DNA from: Flavobacteriaceae bacterium
GTDB lineage: Bacteria > Bacteroidota > Bacteroidia > Flavobacteriales > Flavobacteriaceae
Length of the DNA: 48,911 nucleotides
NCBI GenBank assembly: GCA_947373225.1
Contig: CANBWX010000008.1
Span: 1-48,911 of the forward strand
Reading direction: 5' to 3'
Shown: positions 15,496 through 25,112 of the stretch, in pieces
Layout of the letters: every line of letters starts with the position of its first letter
How positions within the stretch are numbered: position 1 is the stretch's first letter
The notes under the pieces: model-generated
Database searches by the model: none
What the model saw: only the letters and a program-made list of their open reading frames with translations
Told to the model about the DNA's origin: nothing
Program-made: the position numbers and the translations under genes

Positions 15496-17256
15496 ATGAA
15501 AGAATTAAGGTATTTAAATAAATATTTCATCAAATATAAATATAGCTTTTTATTGGGAATCCTCTTTACAATAATTGCCCAAATATTTTCTTTGTTTACA
15601 CCAAAATTAATCAGTAAATCATTTAAGATAATAGAAAGCTTTTCTAAAGACAATACCATAACCAAATCGGTCATTCAACAAGAATTAATTTCGAATATTT
15701 TACTGATAATTGCCACAACAATTATCGCTGGATTTCTTTCGTTTTTAATGCGCCAAACCTTAATTGTAATGTCGCGTCATGTAGAGTTCGATTTGAAAAA
15801 TGAAGTTTTTAGACAATACGAAAACCTTTCGCAGAATTTTTACAAACAAAACCGAACTGGTGACTTAATGAACCGTATTAGCGAAGACGTTTCTAAGGTT
15901 CGAATGTATGTGGGACCTGCGGTAATGTACTCTATAAATACATTTATTCGTTTTGCAATCGTGATTGTATTTATGTTTAACGTATCGCCACGACTTACTT
16001 TATACACTTTACTTCCATTGCCATTATTGTCGTATGCGATTTTTAAATTAAGTTCGGAGATCAATAAAAGAAGCACTATTTTTCAACAATATTTATCGAA
16101 AGTCTCTAGTTTTACCCAAGAAATATTTTCGGGAATACGAGTTATAAAAGCGTATTCATTAGAAGACCAACATCAAAAAAATCTTGAAGAATTAGCCGAG
16201 GAAAGCAAAACCAAAAGCATGAGTTTGTCAATGATTCAGTCATTATTTGGTCCTTTGATGATTGCTTTAATTGGAATTAGCAACTTGGTTGTAATCTATT
16301 TTGGTGGATTAATGTATATCGACGGAACGATAAAAAGCATTGGAACCATTGCCGAATTTATCTTATACGTTAACATGCTAACTTGGCCAGTAGCTTCATT
16401 AGGTTGGGTTTCATCAATGATTCAAGAAGCCGAAGCGTCTCAAAAAAGGATTAATGAGTTTATGAAAATTGAACCCGAAATTAAAAATAACAATCCTAAT
16501 AAATCAGTTATTGAAGGTACAATCTCTTTCGAGAATGTAAGTTACACCTATGAAGACACTAATATAAAAGCTTTAGAAAACGTGACTTTTACGGTTCATA
16601 AAGGCGAAACTTTGGCCATTTTAGGCAAAACAGGTTCAGGAAAATCGACTATTATATCCCTAATTTCTCGTTTACACGATGTAACTAACGGAAAAATCAC
16701 AATTGATGGAACCGCAATTAGTGCCGTTAATTTATTCGATTTACGAAACAGTATTGGAATTGTACCGCAAGATGCTTTTCTATTTTCGGACTCGATTAAA
16801 AATAATATTAAGTTTGGTAAAGAAAATGCTACCGATGAAGAAGTAATTTCGGCAACAAAAAGTGCTGAAGTTCACAATAATATTATTGATTTCAATAAGC
16901 AATACGACACCGTTTTGGGCGAAAGAGGAATCACGCTTTCTGGAGGTCAAAAACAAAGAGTTTCTATTGCAAGAGCCATAATAAAAGATCCTGCAATTTT
17001 ACTTTTCGATGATTGCTTATCGGCAGTTGATACCGAAACCGAAGAAGCGATTTTGAATAACCTTCAAGTAATTTGTAAAAACAAGACTACTATAATTGTA
17101 AGCCACCGAGTTTCCTCAGCAAAAAATGCAGACAGAATCATTATTCTTGATGAAGGAAAAATCATCGAACAAGGCTCTCATAATCAATTGATAAATCAAG
17201 ATGGTTATTATGCTGCCTTGTATTTGAAACAACTTTCTGAAAAAGAATTGCAATAA
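15496..17256 (+). CDS. ABC exporter, fused permease and ATPase (MsbA-like)
   Basis: The 586-residue half-transporter contains a six-helix membrane domain (about residues 15-320) and a C-terminal ATPase. ATPase motifs are Walker A GKTGSGKST (Lys383), the Q-loop in SIGIVPQDAFLFSDSI, the signature LSGGQKQRVSIARAI, Walker B AILLFDDCLSAVD and the switch histidine in IIVSHRVSSAKNADRI. It should act as a homodimer exporting a lipid or amphiphile across the inner membrane. In the catalytic position after Walker B there is Asp-Cys rather than the usual Asp-Glu (LLFDDCLSAVDTET), meaning the glutamate base is replaced. Substrate is unknown. MsbA proper would be expected near lipid A genes, which are not here. 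Confidence 0.92.
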   Translation: MKELRYLNKYFIKYKYSFLLGILFTIIAQIFSLFTPKLISKSFKIIESFSKDNTITKSVIQQELISNILLIIATTIIAGFLSFLMRQTLIVMSRHVEFDLKNEVFRQYENLSQNFYKQNRTGDLMNRISEDVSKVRMYVGPAVMYSINTFIRFAIVIVFMFNVSPRLTLYTLLPLPLLSYAIFKLSSEINKRSTIFQQYLSKVSSFTQEIFSGIRVIKAYSLEDQHQKNLEELAEESKTKSMSLSMIQSLFGPLMIALIGISNLVVIYFGGLMYIDGTIKSIGTIAEFILYVNMLTWPVASLGWVSSMIQEAEASQKRINEFMKIEPEIKNNNPNKSVIEGTISFENVSYTYEDTNIKALENVTFTVHKGETLAILGKTGSGKSTIISLISRLHDVTNGKITIDGTAISAVNLFDLRNSIGIVPQDAFLFSDSIKNNIKFGKENATDEEVISATKSAEVHNNIIDFNKQYDTVLGERGITLSGGQKQRVSIARAIIKDPAILLFDDCLSAVDTETEEAILNNLQVICKNKTTIIVSHRVSSAKNADRIIILDEGKIIEQGSHNQLINQDGYYAALYLKQLSEKELQ

Positions 17257-17328
17257 TTGTTGTGTAATAAATTTATTTTTTAGATTTTTGGTTACTGTTT
17301 AACAAAACCCCATTGACAGTGAAGGACT

Positions 17329-17709
17329 ATGAGAGAAAATGATATGTTAGAAAAAGAAGAGATATTTTCGAAAGTTTTACGAGCTGGAAGAAGAACTTAT
17401 TTCTTTGATGTAAGAGCTACAAAAGCGGATGATTATTATATTACCATCACCGAAAGCAAGAAATTTACTGAAGCCGATGGTTCGTTTCACTTTAAGAAAC
17501 ACAAAATTTATTTGTACAAAGAAGATTTTTCTGCTTTTGCAGAAATATTAGAAGAAATGACTTCTTACGTTTTGAACCACAAAGGCGAAGAAGTAATTTC
17601 TGAAAGACACCAAAAAGATTTTAAAAAAGAATATGTTTCTGAAAAATCGGAAGAGGAAGAAATTCCAAAATCGTCAACATTTACTGACATAGAATTTGAC
17701 GATATTTAA
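17329..17709 (+). CDS. DUF3276 family PUR-domain nucleic-acid-binding protein
   Basis: The 126-residue product matches the PUR-alpha-like DUF3276 family, small proteins with a Whirly-like fold that bind single-stranded DNA or RNA. The core repeat is seen in EIFSKVLRAGRRTYFFDVRAT followed by DDYYITITESKKF and HFKKHKIYLYKEDFSAFAEILEEMT. The C-terminal 35 residues are an acidic, disordered tail (EKSEEEEIPKSSTFTDIEFDDI). A start at the internal ATG of 17344 is possible, since family members often begin near MLEKEEIF. It is a single gene with its own terminator. The cellular role in Bacteroidota is not established. Confidence 0.88.
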   Translation: MRENDMLEKEEIFSKVLRAGRRTYFFDVRATKADDYYITITESKKFTEADGSFHFKKHKIYLYKEDFSAFAEILEEMTSYVLNHKGEEVISERHQKDFKKEYVSEKSEEEEIPKSSTFTDIEFDDI

Positions 17710-17749
17710 TATTTATACAACGACCAAAAATAACTAACCAAACTAAACT

Positions 17750-17783
17750 GTCCGAAAGTCGAAAGATTTTTGGACTTTTTTTT
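17750..17783 (+). terminator. Terminator after the DUF3276 gene
   Basis: Stem GTCCGAAA / TTTTGGAC (one G-U pair) at 17750-17757 and 17768-17775 followed by eight Ts. Confidence 0.75.
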
Positions 17784-17797
17784 AAGTTTTAAAAAAA

Positions 17798-18346
17798 ATG
17801 AATATAAATCTTCTAATACTTCCCGGACTTGGTGATTCTGGAGCGGATCATTGGCAAAGTTATTGGTTAAAAAAATTCGATACTTCAACAAAATTAGTAC
17901 AAGAAAATTGGGATGAACCAAAGTTGGAAGACTGGCTAAAAGAACTAAAAAAAGCTATTCAAAAAATAGATTCTCCTACCATTCTAGTGGCGCATAGTCT
18001 AGCAGTTTCATTGGTAATGCATTGGACTTCTACAAATAACAATCCATATATTATTGGCGCATTATTAGTTGCTCCTGCCGATGTAGATTCGCCCAAACAC
18101 ACACCAGAAGTAACTCGGAATTTTTCGCCAATGCCAATCAGAAAACTGACTTTCCCTTCGATTGTGGTTTGCAGTGAAAATGATCCTTTTATTGATATAA
18201 AAAGAGCAGAATATCTTGCCGAAAAATGGGGAAGCAAGTTTATAAACATTGGACAAAAAGGGCATGTAAATTCCGATTCAAACTTAGAATATTGGGAAGA
18301 AGGGCAATTGATTTTACAGCAAATAATCGACAAAATTAAAGGCTAA
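17798..18346 (+). CDS. RBBP9/YdeN-type alpha/beta hydrolase
   Basis: This 182-residue cytoplasmic protein belongs to the small serine hydrolases of the RBBP9 family. The opening LILPGLGDSGADHWQSYW is the family oxyanion loop, and the nucleophile elbow is VAHSLAVSLVMHW, with alanine in place of the first glycine, as is usual for this family. The acid is in CSENDPFIDIKRAEYLAEKWG and the catalytic histidine is in GQKGHVNSDSNLEYWEEG. The natural substrate is not known for most members; aminopeptidase-like activity is reported for human RBBP9. It is a single gene, convergent with the prolyl isomerase. Confidence 0.9.
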   Translation: MNINLLILPGLGDSGADHWQSYWLKKFDTSTKLVQENWDEPKLEDWLKELKKAIQKIDSPTILVAHSLAVSLVMHWTSTNNNPYIIGALLVAPADVDSPKHTPEVTRNFSPMPIRKLTFPSIVVCSENDPFIDIKRAEYLAEKWGSKFINIGQKGHVNSDSNLEYWEEGQLILQQIIDKIKG

Positions 18347-18351
18347 AAAAA

Positions 18352-18380
18352 ACCGTCTCAAAATTAAATTTTGAAACGGT
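18352..18380. terminator. Bidirectional terminator between hydrolase and prolyl isomerase genes
   Basis: Arms ACCGTCTCAAAATT (18352-18365) and AATTTTGAAACGGT (18367-18380) pair with one mismatch at most. The A-run just before serves as the U-tract for the minus strand. Confidence 0.75.
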
Positions 18381-18413
18381 AAATTATTTATTTATCAGGA
18401 TAATTACTGAATA

Positions 18414-19346
18414 CTATTTCACATCCATTAATTCTACATCGAAAATCAAAGTAGCATTTGGTGGAATTACTCCTCCTGCTCCTGCTGGTCCGTATCCTAA
18501 ATCAGATGGAATCACGAAACGGGCTTTATCACCTACTTTCAACAAAGCGATTCCTTCGTCCCAACCTTCAATAACTTGCCCTTGACCTAATCTAAATTCG
18601 ATTGGTTTTTTTCTTGGATAAGAAGAATCAAAAACTTTTCCGTTTTCTAATGAACCTTCATAATGTACAGCAACTGTTTTACCGCTTTCGGCTTGTTTTC
18701 CGTCTCCTTTTTGAATGAATTGGTAACGTAAACCGCTTTCTGTTTTTTCGAAACCAGCAGCTAATTTTTCCATTTTTGCTTCTGATTCTGCTTTCAAAGC
18801 TGCAGCACGTTTCAAGCGAGCACCTTTTAAACCAACAAATGCTTCAATAGCATTCCAGTTTTTTGCTTCCTCACCCACTCTAATAATTTCAACAGATTCT
18901 AGAACATCGCCTTGAGCAATTGCATCAACTACATCTTGACCTTCAACAACATTCCCGAAAACAGTATGTTTATCATCTAACCAAGGCGTTGCAACGTGTG
19001 TGATGAAAAATTGAGATCCGTTACTTCCTGGACCTGAGTTTGCCATTGACAAAACTCCTGGTGCATCGTGACGTAAATCTGGGTGAAACTCATCATCAAA
19101 TTTGTATCCTGGATCTCCAGTTCCAGTTCCTAGAGGACAACCTCCTTGAACCATAAAATCTGGAATAACTCTATGAAATTTCAATCCATCATAGAATTTT
19201 TGTCCTTGAGGTTTTACTTTATTTTCCATATTTCCTTCTGCAAGTGCTACAAAATTACCTACAGTTCCTGGAGTTAAATCGTGTGTTAGTTTTACTAAAA
19301 CCGAACCTTTTGCGGTATTGAATTTAGCGTATATTCCGTTTTCCAT
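18414..19346 (-). CDS. Dual-domain peptidyl-prolyl isomerase, cyclophilin plus FKBP
   Basis: The 310-residue protein joins two unrelated prolyl isomerase folds. Residues about 1-165 are a cyclophilin domain: FHRVIPDFMVQGGCPLGTGT, then LSMANSGPGSNGSQFFIT and the substrate-pocket region HTVFGNVVEG. A helical, alanine- and lysine-rich linker (about 165-200) leads to an FKBP domain at 200-310, with VAVHYEGSLENGKVFDSSY, FRLGQGQVIEGWDEGIALLKVGDKARF and the closing PSDLGYG...GVIPPNATLIFDVEL. No signal peptide is seen, so it acts in the cytoplasm. Dual-family immunophilins of this order have been described in Flavobacterium. Both catalytic centres look intact. Confidence 0.94.
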   Translation of the reverse strand: MENGIYAKFNTAKGSVLVKLTHDLTPGTVGNFVALAEGNMENKVKPQGQKFYDGLKFHRVIPDFMVQGGCPLGTGTGDPGYKFDDEFHPDLRHDAPGVLSMANSGPGSNGSQFFITHVATPWLDDKHTVFGNVVEGQDVVDAIAQGDVLESVEIIRVGEEAKNWNAIEAFVGLKGARLKRAAALKAESEAKMEKLAAGFEKTESGLRYQFIQKGDGKQAESGKTVAVHYEGSLENGKVFDSSYPRKKPIEFRLGQGQVIEGWDEGIALLKVGDKARFVIPSDLGYGPAGAGGVIPPNATLIFDVELMDVK

Positions 19347-19369
19347 TTTTATTGTTTTTTATTAAGTGC

Positions 19370-19377
19370 AAATTTAA
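19370..19377 (-). promoter_or_regulatory. -7 box for the prolyl isomerase gene
   Basis: Minus-strand TAAATTTG followed by CAC, ending 23 bases before the ATG at 19346. Confidence 0.5.
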
Positions 19378-19410
19378 TACATAATTTACAGAAAGAATAG
19401 AGTATCATTG

Positions 19411-19418
19411 TATTTTTG
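19411..19418 (+). promoter_or_regulatory. -7 box for the DUF1569 gene
   Basis: TATTTTTG ending 24 bases before the ATG at 19443, divergent from the prolyl isomerase promoter. Confidence 0.4.
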
Positions 19419-19442
19419 AAATAAATCAAAAAAACATAAACT

Positions 19443-19886
19443 ATGAATTCAATATTTGAAAAGGTTTCGAATGAAGAAATGATTGCAAGAATTAACCAAC
19501 TAACTCCACAAACCAAAGCAATCTGGGGGAAAATGGAGGTAGATCAAATGCTCAAACATACTAATGAAGCAACATTAATTGCTTTTGGCGAAAACACCTT
19601 GAAAATAAATTTCATGATGCGATTGTTAGGGCGAATGATGAAGAACAAAGTTTTCAATTCTGGATTTAAAAAAAATAGTCCTACTGCACCCGAGTTTATT
19701 TTCAATGAAAGTTATGATTTTGAAGTTTCCAAAAGCAAGTTAATTGCTAATTTTAGTCGGTTTGCAAAAGGGCACGAATCTATAACAATAATAAATCACC
19801 CGTTTTGGGGAAAAATGACTTATGAAGATTGGGATAAATTAATGTGGAATCACTTGGATCATCATTTGAGACAATTTGGGGTTTAG
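19443..19886 (+). CDS. DUF1569 (DinB-like) family protein
   Basis: The 147-residue protein fits DUF1569, a branch of the DinB/YfiT four-helix-bundle superfamily of putative metal-dependent enzymes. Visible features are the helix-opening LTPQTKAIWGKMEVDQMLKHTNEA, with the first histidine ligand, and the C-terminal LMWNHLDHHLRQFGV, which supplies the paired histidines. Related bundles include bacillithiol- or mycothiol-dependent transferases, but the substrate here is unknown. It is cytoplasmic. Its stop codon TAG lies inside the first bases of the structured repeat at 19885-19965. Confidence 0.8.
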   Translation: MNSIFEKVSNEEMIARINQLTPQTKAIWGKMEVDQMLKHTNEATLIAFGENTLKINFMMRLLGRMMKNKVFNSGFKKNSPTAPEFIFNESYDFEVSKSKLIANFSRFAKGHESITIINHPFWGKMTYEDWDKLMWNHLDHHLRQFGV

Positions 19887-19965
19887 CCCAGATAGCAGTG
19901 GAAATCCTTTTCTTTTTTCCTTTAAAAAAGAAAAGATTGCAACGAATAGCTGGAACAAGCTCCTG
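19885..19965 (+). repeat. Structured intergenic repeat, possibly a flavo-1-type RNA motif
   Basis: The stretch from AGCCCAGATAGCAGTGG to GAATAGCTGGAACAAGCTCC contains a long hairpin: left arm 19903-19918, right arm 19924-19938, 15 paired bases with a single bulged C and a loop of five. I recall similar blocks between genes in other Flavobacterium genomes, and the layout is reminiscent of the Flavobacteria flavo-1 RNA motif, but I could not run a covariance search. Its end, AGCTCCTGAAAAA, recurs upstream of pepT at about 12648-12660. It may also serve as terminator for the DUF1569 gene. Confidence 0.45.
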
Positions 19966-19978
19966 AAAAAAAACTTTG

Positions 19979-19986
19979 TACCTTTG
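19979..19986 (+). promoter_or_regulatory. -7 box for trmD that fixes its start
   Basis: TACCTTTG followed by CATT. It ends 19 bases before the ATG at 20006 and lies within the longer TTG-started frame beginning at 19976. Confidence 0.6.
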
Positions 19987-20005
19987 CATTTCAAAAATCA
20001 TTTTT

Positions 20006-20692
20006 ATGCGCATTGATATTATTACCGTTTTGCCAGAATTATTACGAAGTCCGTTTGAGGCTTCGATGATGAAACGTGCCATTGACAAAGGAATTGTGGA
20101 AGTTCATTTTCATAATTTACGGGATTACACGACCAACAAACAAAAATCGGTTGACGATTATCCGTATGGTGGCGGCGCTGGAATGGTCATGAATATACAG
20201 CCTATCGACGATTGTATTACGCATTTGAAAAGCGAAAGAACCTACGACGAGATTATTTATATGTCGCCTGACGGGGAAACTTTGAACCAGAAAATGGCCA
20301 ATACCATGTCGATGTATGAAAATATTATTATTCTTTGCGGGCATTATAAAGGAGTAGATCAGCGCGTTCGCGATCATTTTATTACCAAAGAAATCTCGAT
20401 TGGTGATTATGTATTAAGCGGTGGCGAATTAGGCGCTTTGGTTTTATGCGATTCTTTAATCCGATTAATTCCGGGGGTTTTGAGTGATGAAACATCGGCA
20501 TTAACGGATAGTTTTCAGGATAATTTACTTTCGGGACCTATATATACTAGACCTGCTGATTATAAAGGATGGAAAGTTCCTGAGATTTTGACCAGCGGAA
20601 ATTTTGCCAAAATAGACAAATGGCGCGAAGATATGGCGTATGAACATACAAAAAATAGACGTCCAGATTTGTTAGAAGAAAATAATTTATAA
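20006..20692 (+). CDS. trmD: tRNA (guanine-N1)-methyltransferase
   Basis: TrmD methylates G37 next to the anticodon of a subset of tRNAs and prevents frameshifting. From the ATG at 20006 it has 228 residues and begins [20 protein letters not shown], the expected SPOUT start. The knot and SAM-binding region shows [17 protein letters not shown] and [17 protein letters not shown], then the flexible [14 protein letters not shown] and the conserved [20 protein letters not shown]. rplS follows, the usual trmD-rplS order. Between them a separate -7 box suggests rplS also has its own promoter. Confidence 0.95.
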   Translation: MRIDIITVLPELLRSPFEASMMKRAIDKGIVEVHFHNLRDYTTNKQKSVDDYPYGGGAGMVMNIQPIDDCITHLKSERTYDEIIYMSPDGETLNQKMANTMSMYENIIILCGHYKGVDQRVRDHFITKEISIGDYVLSGGELGALVLCDSLIRLIPGVLSDETSALTDSFQDNLLSGPIYTRPADYKGWKVPEILTSGNFAKIDKWREDMAYEHTKNRRPDLLEENNL

Positions 20693-20693
20693 T

Positions 20694-20716
20694 TCGTAAT
20701 TCATAATTCATAATTA
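20694..20716 (+). repeat. AATTCATAATT-type repeat cluster
   Basis: Short tandem copies of AATTCRTAATT (AATTCGTAATTCATAATTC...) just after the trmD stop. The same motif, in the opposite orientation, surrounds the promoter at 28841-28893, and it forms the large palindrome at 37130-37161. Confidence 0.45.
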
Positions 20717-20721
20717 TTTTT

Positions 20722-20729
20722 TACTTTTG
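20722..20729 (+). promoter_or_regulatory. -7 box for rplS
   Basis: TACTTTTG followed by CACC. It predicts a transcript start near 20736 and an untranslated leader of about 67 bases. Confidence 0.5.
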
Positions 20730-20735
20730 CACCCT

Positions 20736-20802
20736 CATTAGACCAACCTCTGGCGAAATCCGTGAATGTTGCTCTTTTTAAAACCATAATAAAAAAATAA
20801 AA
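20736..20802 (+). promoter_or_regulatory. Candidate ribosomal-protein L19 leader
   Basis: The stretch before rplS (ACCAACCTCTGGCG ... GTGAATGTTGC) is GC-richer than its AT-rich surroundings. Short complementary pieces (CAAC/GTTG around a GG/CC mini-stem) would allow a small structure. I recall that RNA leaders before rplS have been proposed in Flavobacteria, but I cannot confirm a match from sequence alone. Confidence 0.3.
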
Positions 20803-21153
20803 ATGGCAGATTTAATGAAATTCGTTAAAGACGAATTTGTAACAAGAAAAGATTTCCCTGTTTTCGGAGCTGGTGATACTATCACAGTTTACTACGAAAT
20901 TAAAGAGGGCGAAAAAACAAGAACACAGTTTTTTAAAGGTGTTGTTATTCAAAGAAGAGGTTCAGCTAATACTGAAACTTTTACTATTCGTAAAATGTCA
21001 GGTGCAATTGGAGTTGAGCGTATCTTCCCAGTAAACTTGCCAGCTTTGCAAAAAATTGAAATCAACAAAAAAGGTCATGTACGTAGAGCTAGAATTTTCT
21101 ACTTCAGAGAACTTACTGGTAAAAAAGCTAAGATTAGAGATAAAAGAAGATAG
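20803..21153 (+). CDS. rplS: 50S ribosomal protein L19
   Basis: L19 sits at the 30S-50S interface. The 116-residue protein has the expected length and conserved blocks: FPVFGAGDTITVYYEIKEGE, then TRTQFFKGVVIQRRGSANT, the core FTIRKMSGAIGVERIFPVNL, and the basic C-terminal RRARIFYFRELTGKKAKI. It lies downstream of trmD with a 110-base gap that contains its own promoter. A strong terminator ends the unit. Confidence 0.97.
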   Translation: MADLMKFVKDEFVTRKDFPVFGAGDTITVYYEIKEGEKTRTQFFKGVVIQRRGSANTETFTIRKMSGAIGVERIFPVNLPALQKIEINKKGHVRRARIFYFRELTGKKAKIRDKRR

Positions 21154-21173
21154 TCAGCTATTTCTTTACTACA

Positions 21174-21204
21174 AAACTCCCAATTTATTTGGGAGTTTTT
21201 TTTT
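21174..21204 (+). terminator. Terminator after rplS
   Basis: Perfect stem AAACTCCCA / TGGGAGTTT at 21174-21182 and 21190-21198 followed by a T-run to 21204. Confidence 0.88.
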
Positions 21205-21391
21205 GATAAAAATGATACAATTTCATACAGAAAAACTACATGTCATTTTTCGTTAAATACTTTTTATTTTAAATTTCGACAAAAATGAGCACTTCCCATA
21301 AATAATTCTTTTTTAGCAAATTAAAAACCTCTAATTTCATAATTTTTTAAACTAAATCAGGATGTTTTCCATTTTACGAAATCGTTTTTAT

Positions 21392-21399
21392 TACATTTG
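21392..21399 (+). promoter_or_regulatory. -7 box for isocitrate dehydrogenase
   Basis: TACATTTG followed by CAGC, 35 bases before the ATG at 21435. Confidence 0.5.
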
Positions 21400-21410
21400 C
21401 AGCAAAATAA

Positions 21411-23657
<2,247 letters not shown>

Positions 23658-23689
23658 AAAATTTGATGTAAATTTAATACTACTTATAA

Positions 23690-23717
23690 GAGACGACCGG
23701 AAACAGTCGTCTTTTTT
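23690..23717 (+). terminator. Terminator after isocitrate dehydrogenase
   Basis: Stem AGACGAC / GTCGTCT at 23691-23697 and 23706-23712 plus flanking A/T pairs, then a T-run. Confidence 0.85.
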
Positions 23718-23756
23718 ATTGGAATAAAATAGTCAACTTAATATAAGTAAGTTTTT

Positions 23757-23764
23757 TATATTTG
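23757..23764 (+). promoter_or_regulatory. -7 box for the VOC/DUF1801 genes
   Basis: TATATTTG followed by TC, 52 bases before the ATG at 23817. Confidence 0.4.
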
Positions 23765-23816
23765 TCTATTGCAAAATTTGCGTTGAAAAAAAATAATTAA
23801 TTTAATACTCAAAACT

Positions 23817-24257
23817 ATGGCACGAGTAAGCACGTATCTCAATTTTTCTCGAAATACCGAGGAAGCTTTTAATTATTACAAATCCATTTTTGGTGGTGAA
23901 TTTGGCGGAATGGGAATCTCACGTTTTGGTGATATTCCTCAACAAGAAGATATGCCTAAAATGGCAGAAGAAGACAAAAATTTAGTTATGCACATAGAAT
24001 TAGAAATTCTTGGCGGGCACGTTTTAATGGCTTCGGATGCACCCGAATCGATGGGACATAAAGTGATTATTGGAAATAATTTTCATATAGCTATTGCTCC
24101 TGATACTAAAGCCGAAACTACAAAATTATTCAACGCTTTATCTGCCGGTGGAATTGTAACAATGGAATTACAAGATATGTTTTGGGGTGCTTTTTACGGA
24201 AGTTGTACCGATAAATTTGGTGTCAATTGGATGTTTAATTGCGAAGAAAAAAATTAA
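23817..24257 (+). CDS. VOC family protein, PhnB/glyoxalase-like
   Basis: The 146-residue protein has the vicinal-oxygen-chelate fold of the PhnB-like branch. Features are the N-terminal ARVSTYLNFSRNTEEAFNYY and YKSIFGGEFGG, MHIELEILGGHVLMASDAPE, and the closing WGAFYGSCTDKFGVNWMFN. PhnB-like members are often annotated as 3-demethylubiquinone methyltransferase-like; no true methyltransferase motif is present, so that name should not be used. The second VOC gene starts 4 bases after its stop, so co-transcription is very likely. Substrate unknown. Confidence 0.87.
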   Translation: MARVSTYLNFSRNTEEAFNYYKSIFGGEFGGMGISRFGDIPQQEDMPKMAEEDKNLVMHIELEILGGHVLMASDAPESMGHKVIIGNNFHIAIAPDTKAETTKLFNALSAGGIVTMELQDMFWGAFYGSCTDKFGVNWMFNCEEKN

Positions 24258-24261
24258 AATA

Positions 24262-25101
24262 ATGAAAAACAACCTTTACCCTTGCTTATGGTTTGATGGA
24301 AATGCCAAAGCAGCCGCAGAATTTTATTGTTCAGTTTTCAATCATTCGAAAATAATAAGTGACAACCCAATGGTAGTGCGCTTTGAAATAGAAGGTCAAT
24401 CGATTATGGGCTTAAATGGCGGACCAATGTTTAAAATAAACCCTTCTATTTCTCTTTTTGTGACTTGCGAAACCAATGAAGAAATTGATACCATTTGGAA
24501 CAAACTCATCGATGATGGAAGTGTCATGATGCCATTAGACAAGTATCCTTGGAGCAAAAAATATGGCTGGGTTAAAGATAAATTTGGGATGACTTGGCAA
24601 TTAATGCTTGGAGAATTGTATGATGGTGGACAAAAAATAATTCCTAATTTTCTATTTTCAGGAAAACAATTTGGTAAAGCACAAGAAGCAATGAATCATT
24701 ATGCTTCAATTTTTCCAGATTCGAAAATTCATCATTTAGAAATATATAAAGAAGGAGAACCTCAACCAGCTGGGCATTTAAAATTTGGACATTTTGATTT
24801 ACAAAACGAGTTTTTTTCGGCAATGGATGGACCTGGCGGAGAAGAACTTCAATTTAGCGAAGGCTTTTCTTTAGTTGTAGAATGCGAAACACAAGAAGAA
24901 ATTGATCATTATTGGGACAAACTAACCGAAGGCGGAAGCGAATCTCAATGTGGCTGGCTAAAAGATAAATTTGGCGTTTCTTGGCAAATTGTACCTACAG
25001 TTTTAGCCCAATTAATGTCGGATCGTGAAAAATCTCCAAGAGTATTGCAAGCTTTTTTGAAAATGAAAAAATTTGATATTGAAACTCTTTTAAATGCTTA
25101 A
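24262..25101 (+). CDS. Tandem VOC domain protein, PhnB-like
   Basis: From the ATG at 24262 the product has 279 residues and contains two PhnB-like VOC domains in one chain. Domain 1 (about 1-130) starts NLYPCLWFDGNAKAAAEFY and ends with YGWVKDKFGMTWQLMLGEL; domain 2 (about 135-265) repeats the layout with KIIPNFLFSGKQFGKAQEAM, FFSAMDGPGG and CGWLKDKFGVSWQIVPTVL. The fusion gives the equivalent of a domain dimer in one polypeptide. An extended frame starting at 24187 overlaps the previous gene and was rejected. It lies in a three-gene set with the upstream VOC gene and the downstream DUF1801 gene. Confidence 0.87.
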   Translation: MKNNLYPCLWFDGNAKAAAEFYCSVFNHSKIISDNPMVVRFEIEGQSIMGLNGGPMFKINPSISLFVTCETNEEIDTIWNKLIDDGSVMMPLDKYPWSKKYGWVKDKFGMTWQLMLGELYDGGQKIIPNFLFSGKQFGKAQEAMNHYASIFPDSKIHHLEIYKEGEPQPAGHLKFGHFDLQNEFFSAMDGPGGEELQFSEGFSLVVECETQEEIDHYWDKLTEGGSESQCGWLKDKFGVSWQIVPTVLAQLMSDREKSPRVLQAFLKMKKFDIETLLNA

Positions 25102-25112
25102 AAGTAATTTCT

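Noticed and set aside
23817..24257. Calling the VOC protein a 3-demethylubiquinone methyltransferase
   Set aside because: No SAM-binding motif is present; the name is a carried-over annotation of PhnB-like proteins.
24187..24261. Upstream extension of the tandem VOC protein
   Set aside because: It overlaps the end of the preceding VOC gene in another frame, and the family start is the ATG at 24262.
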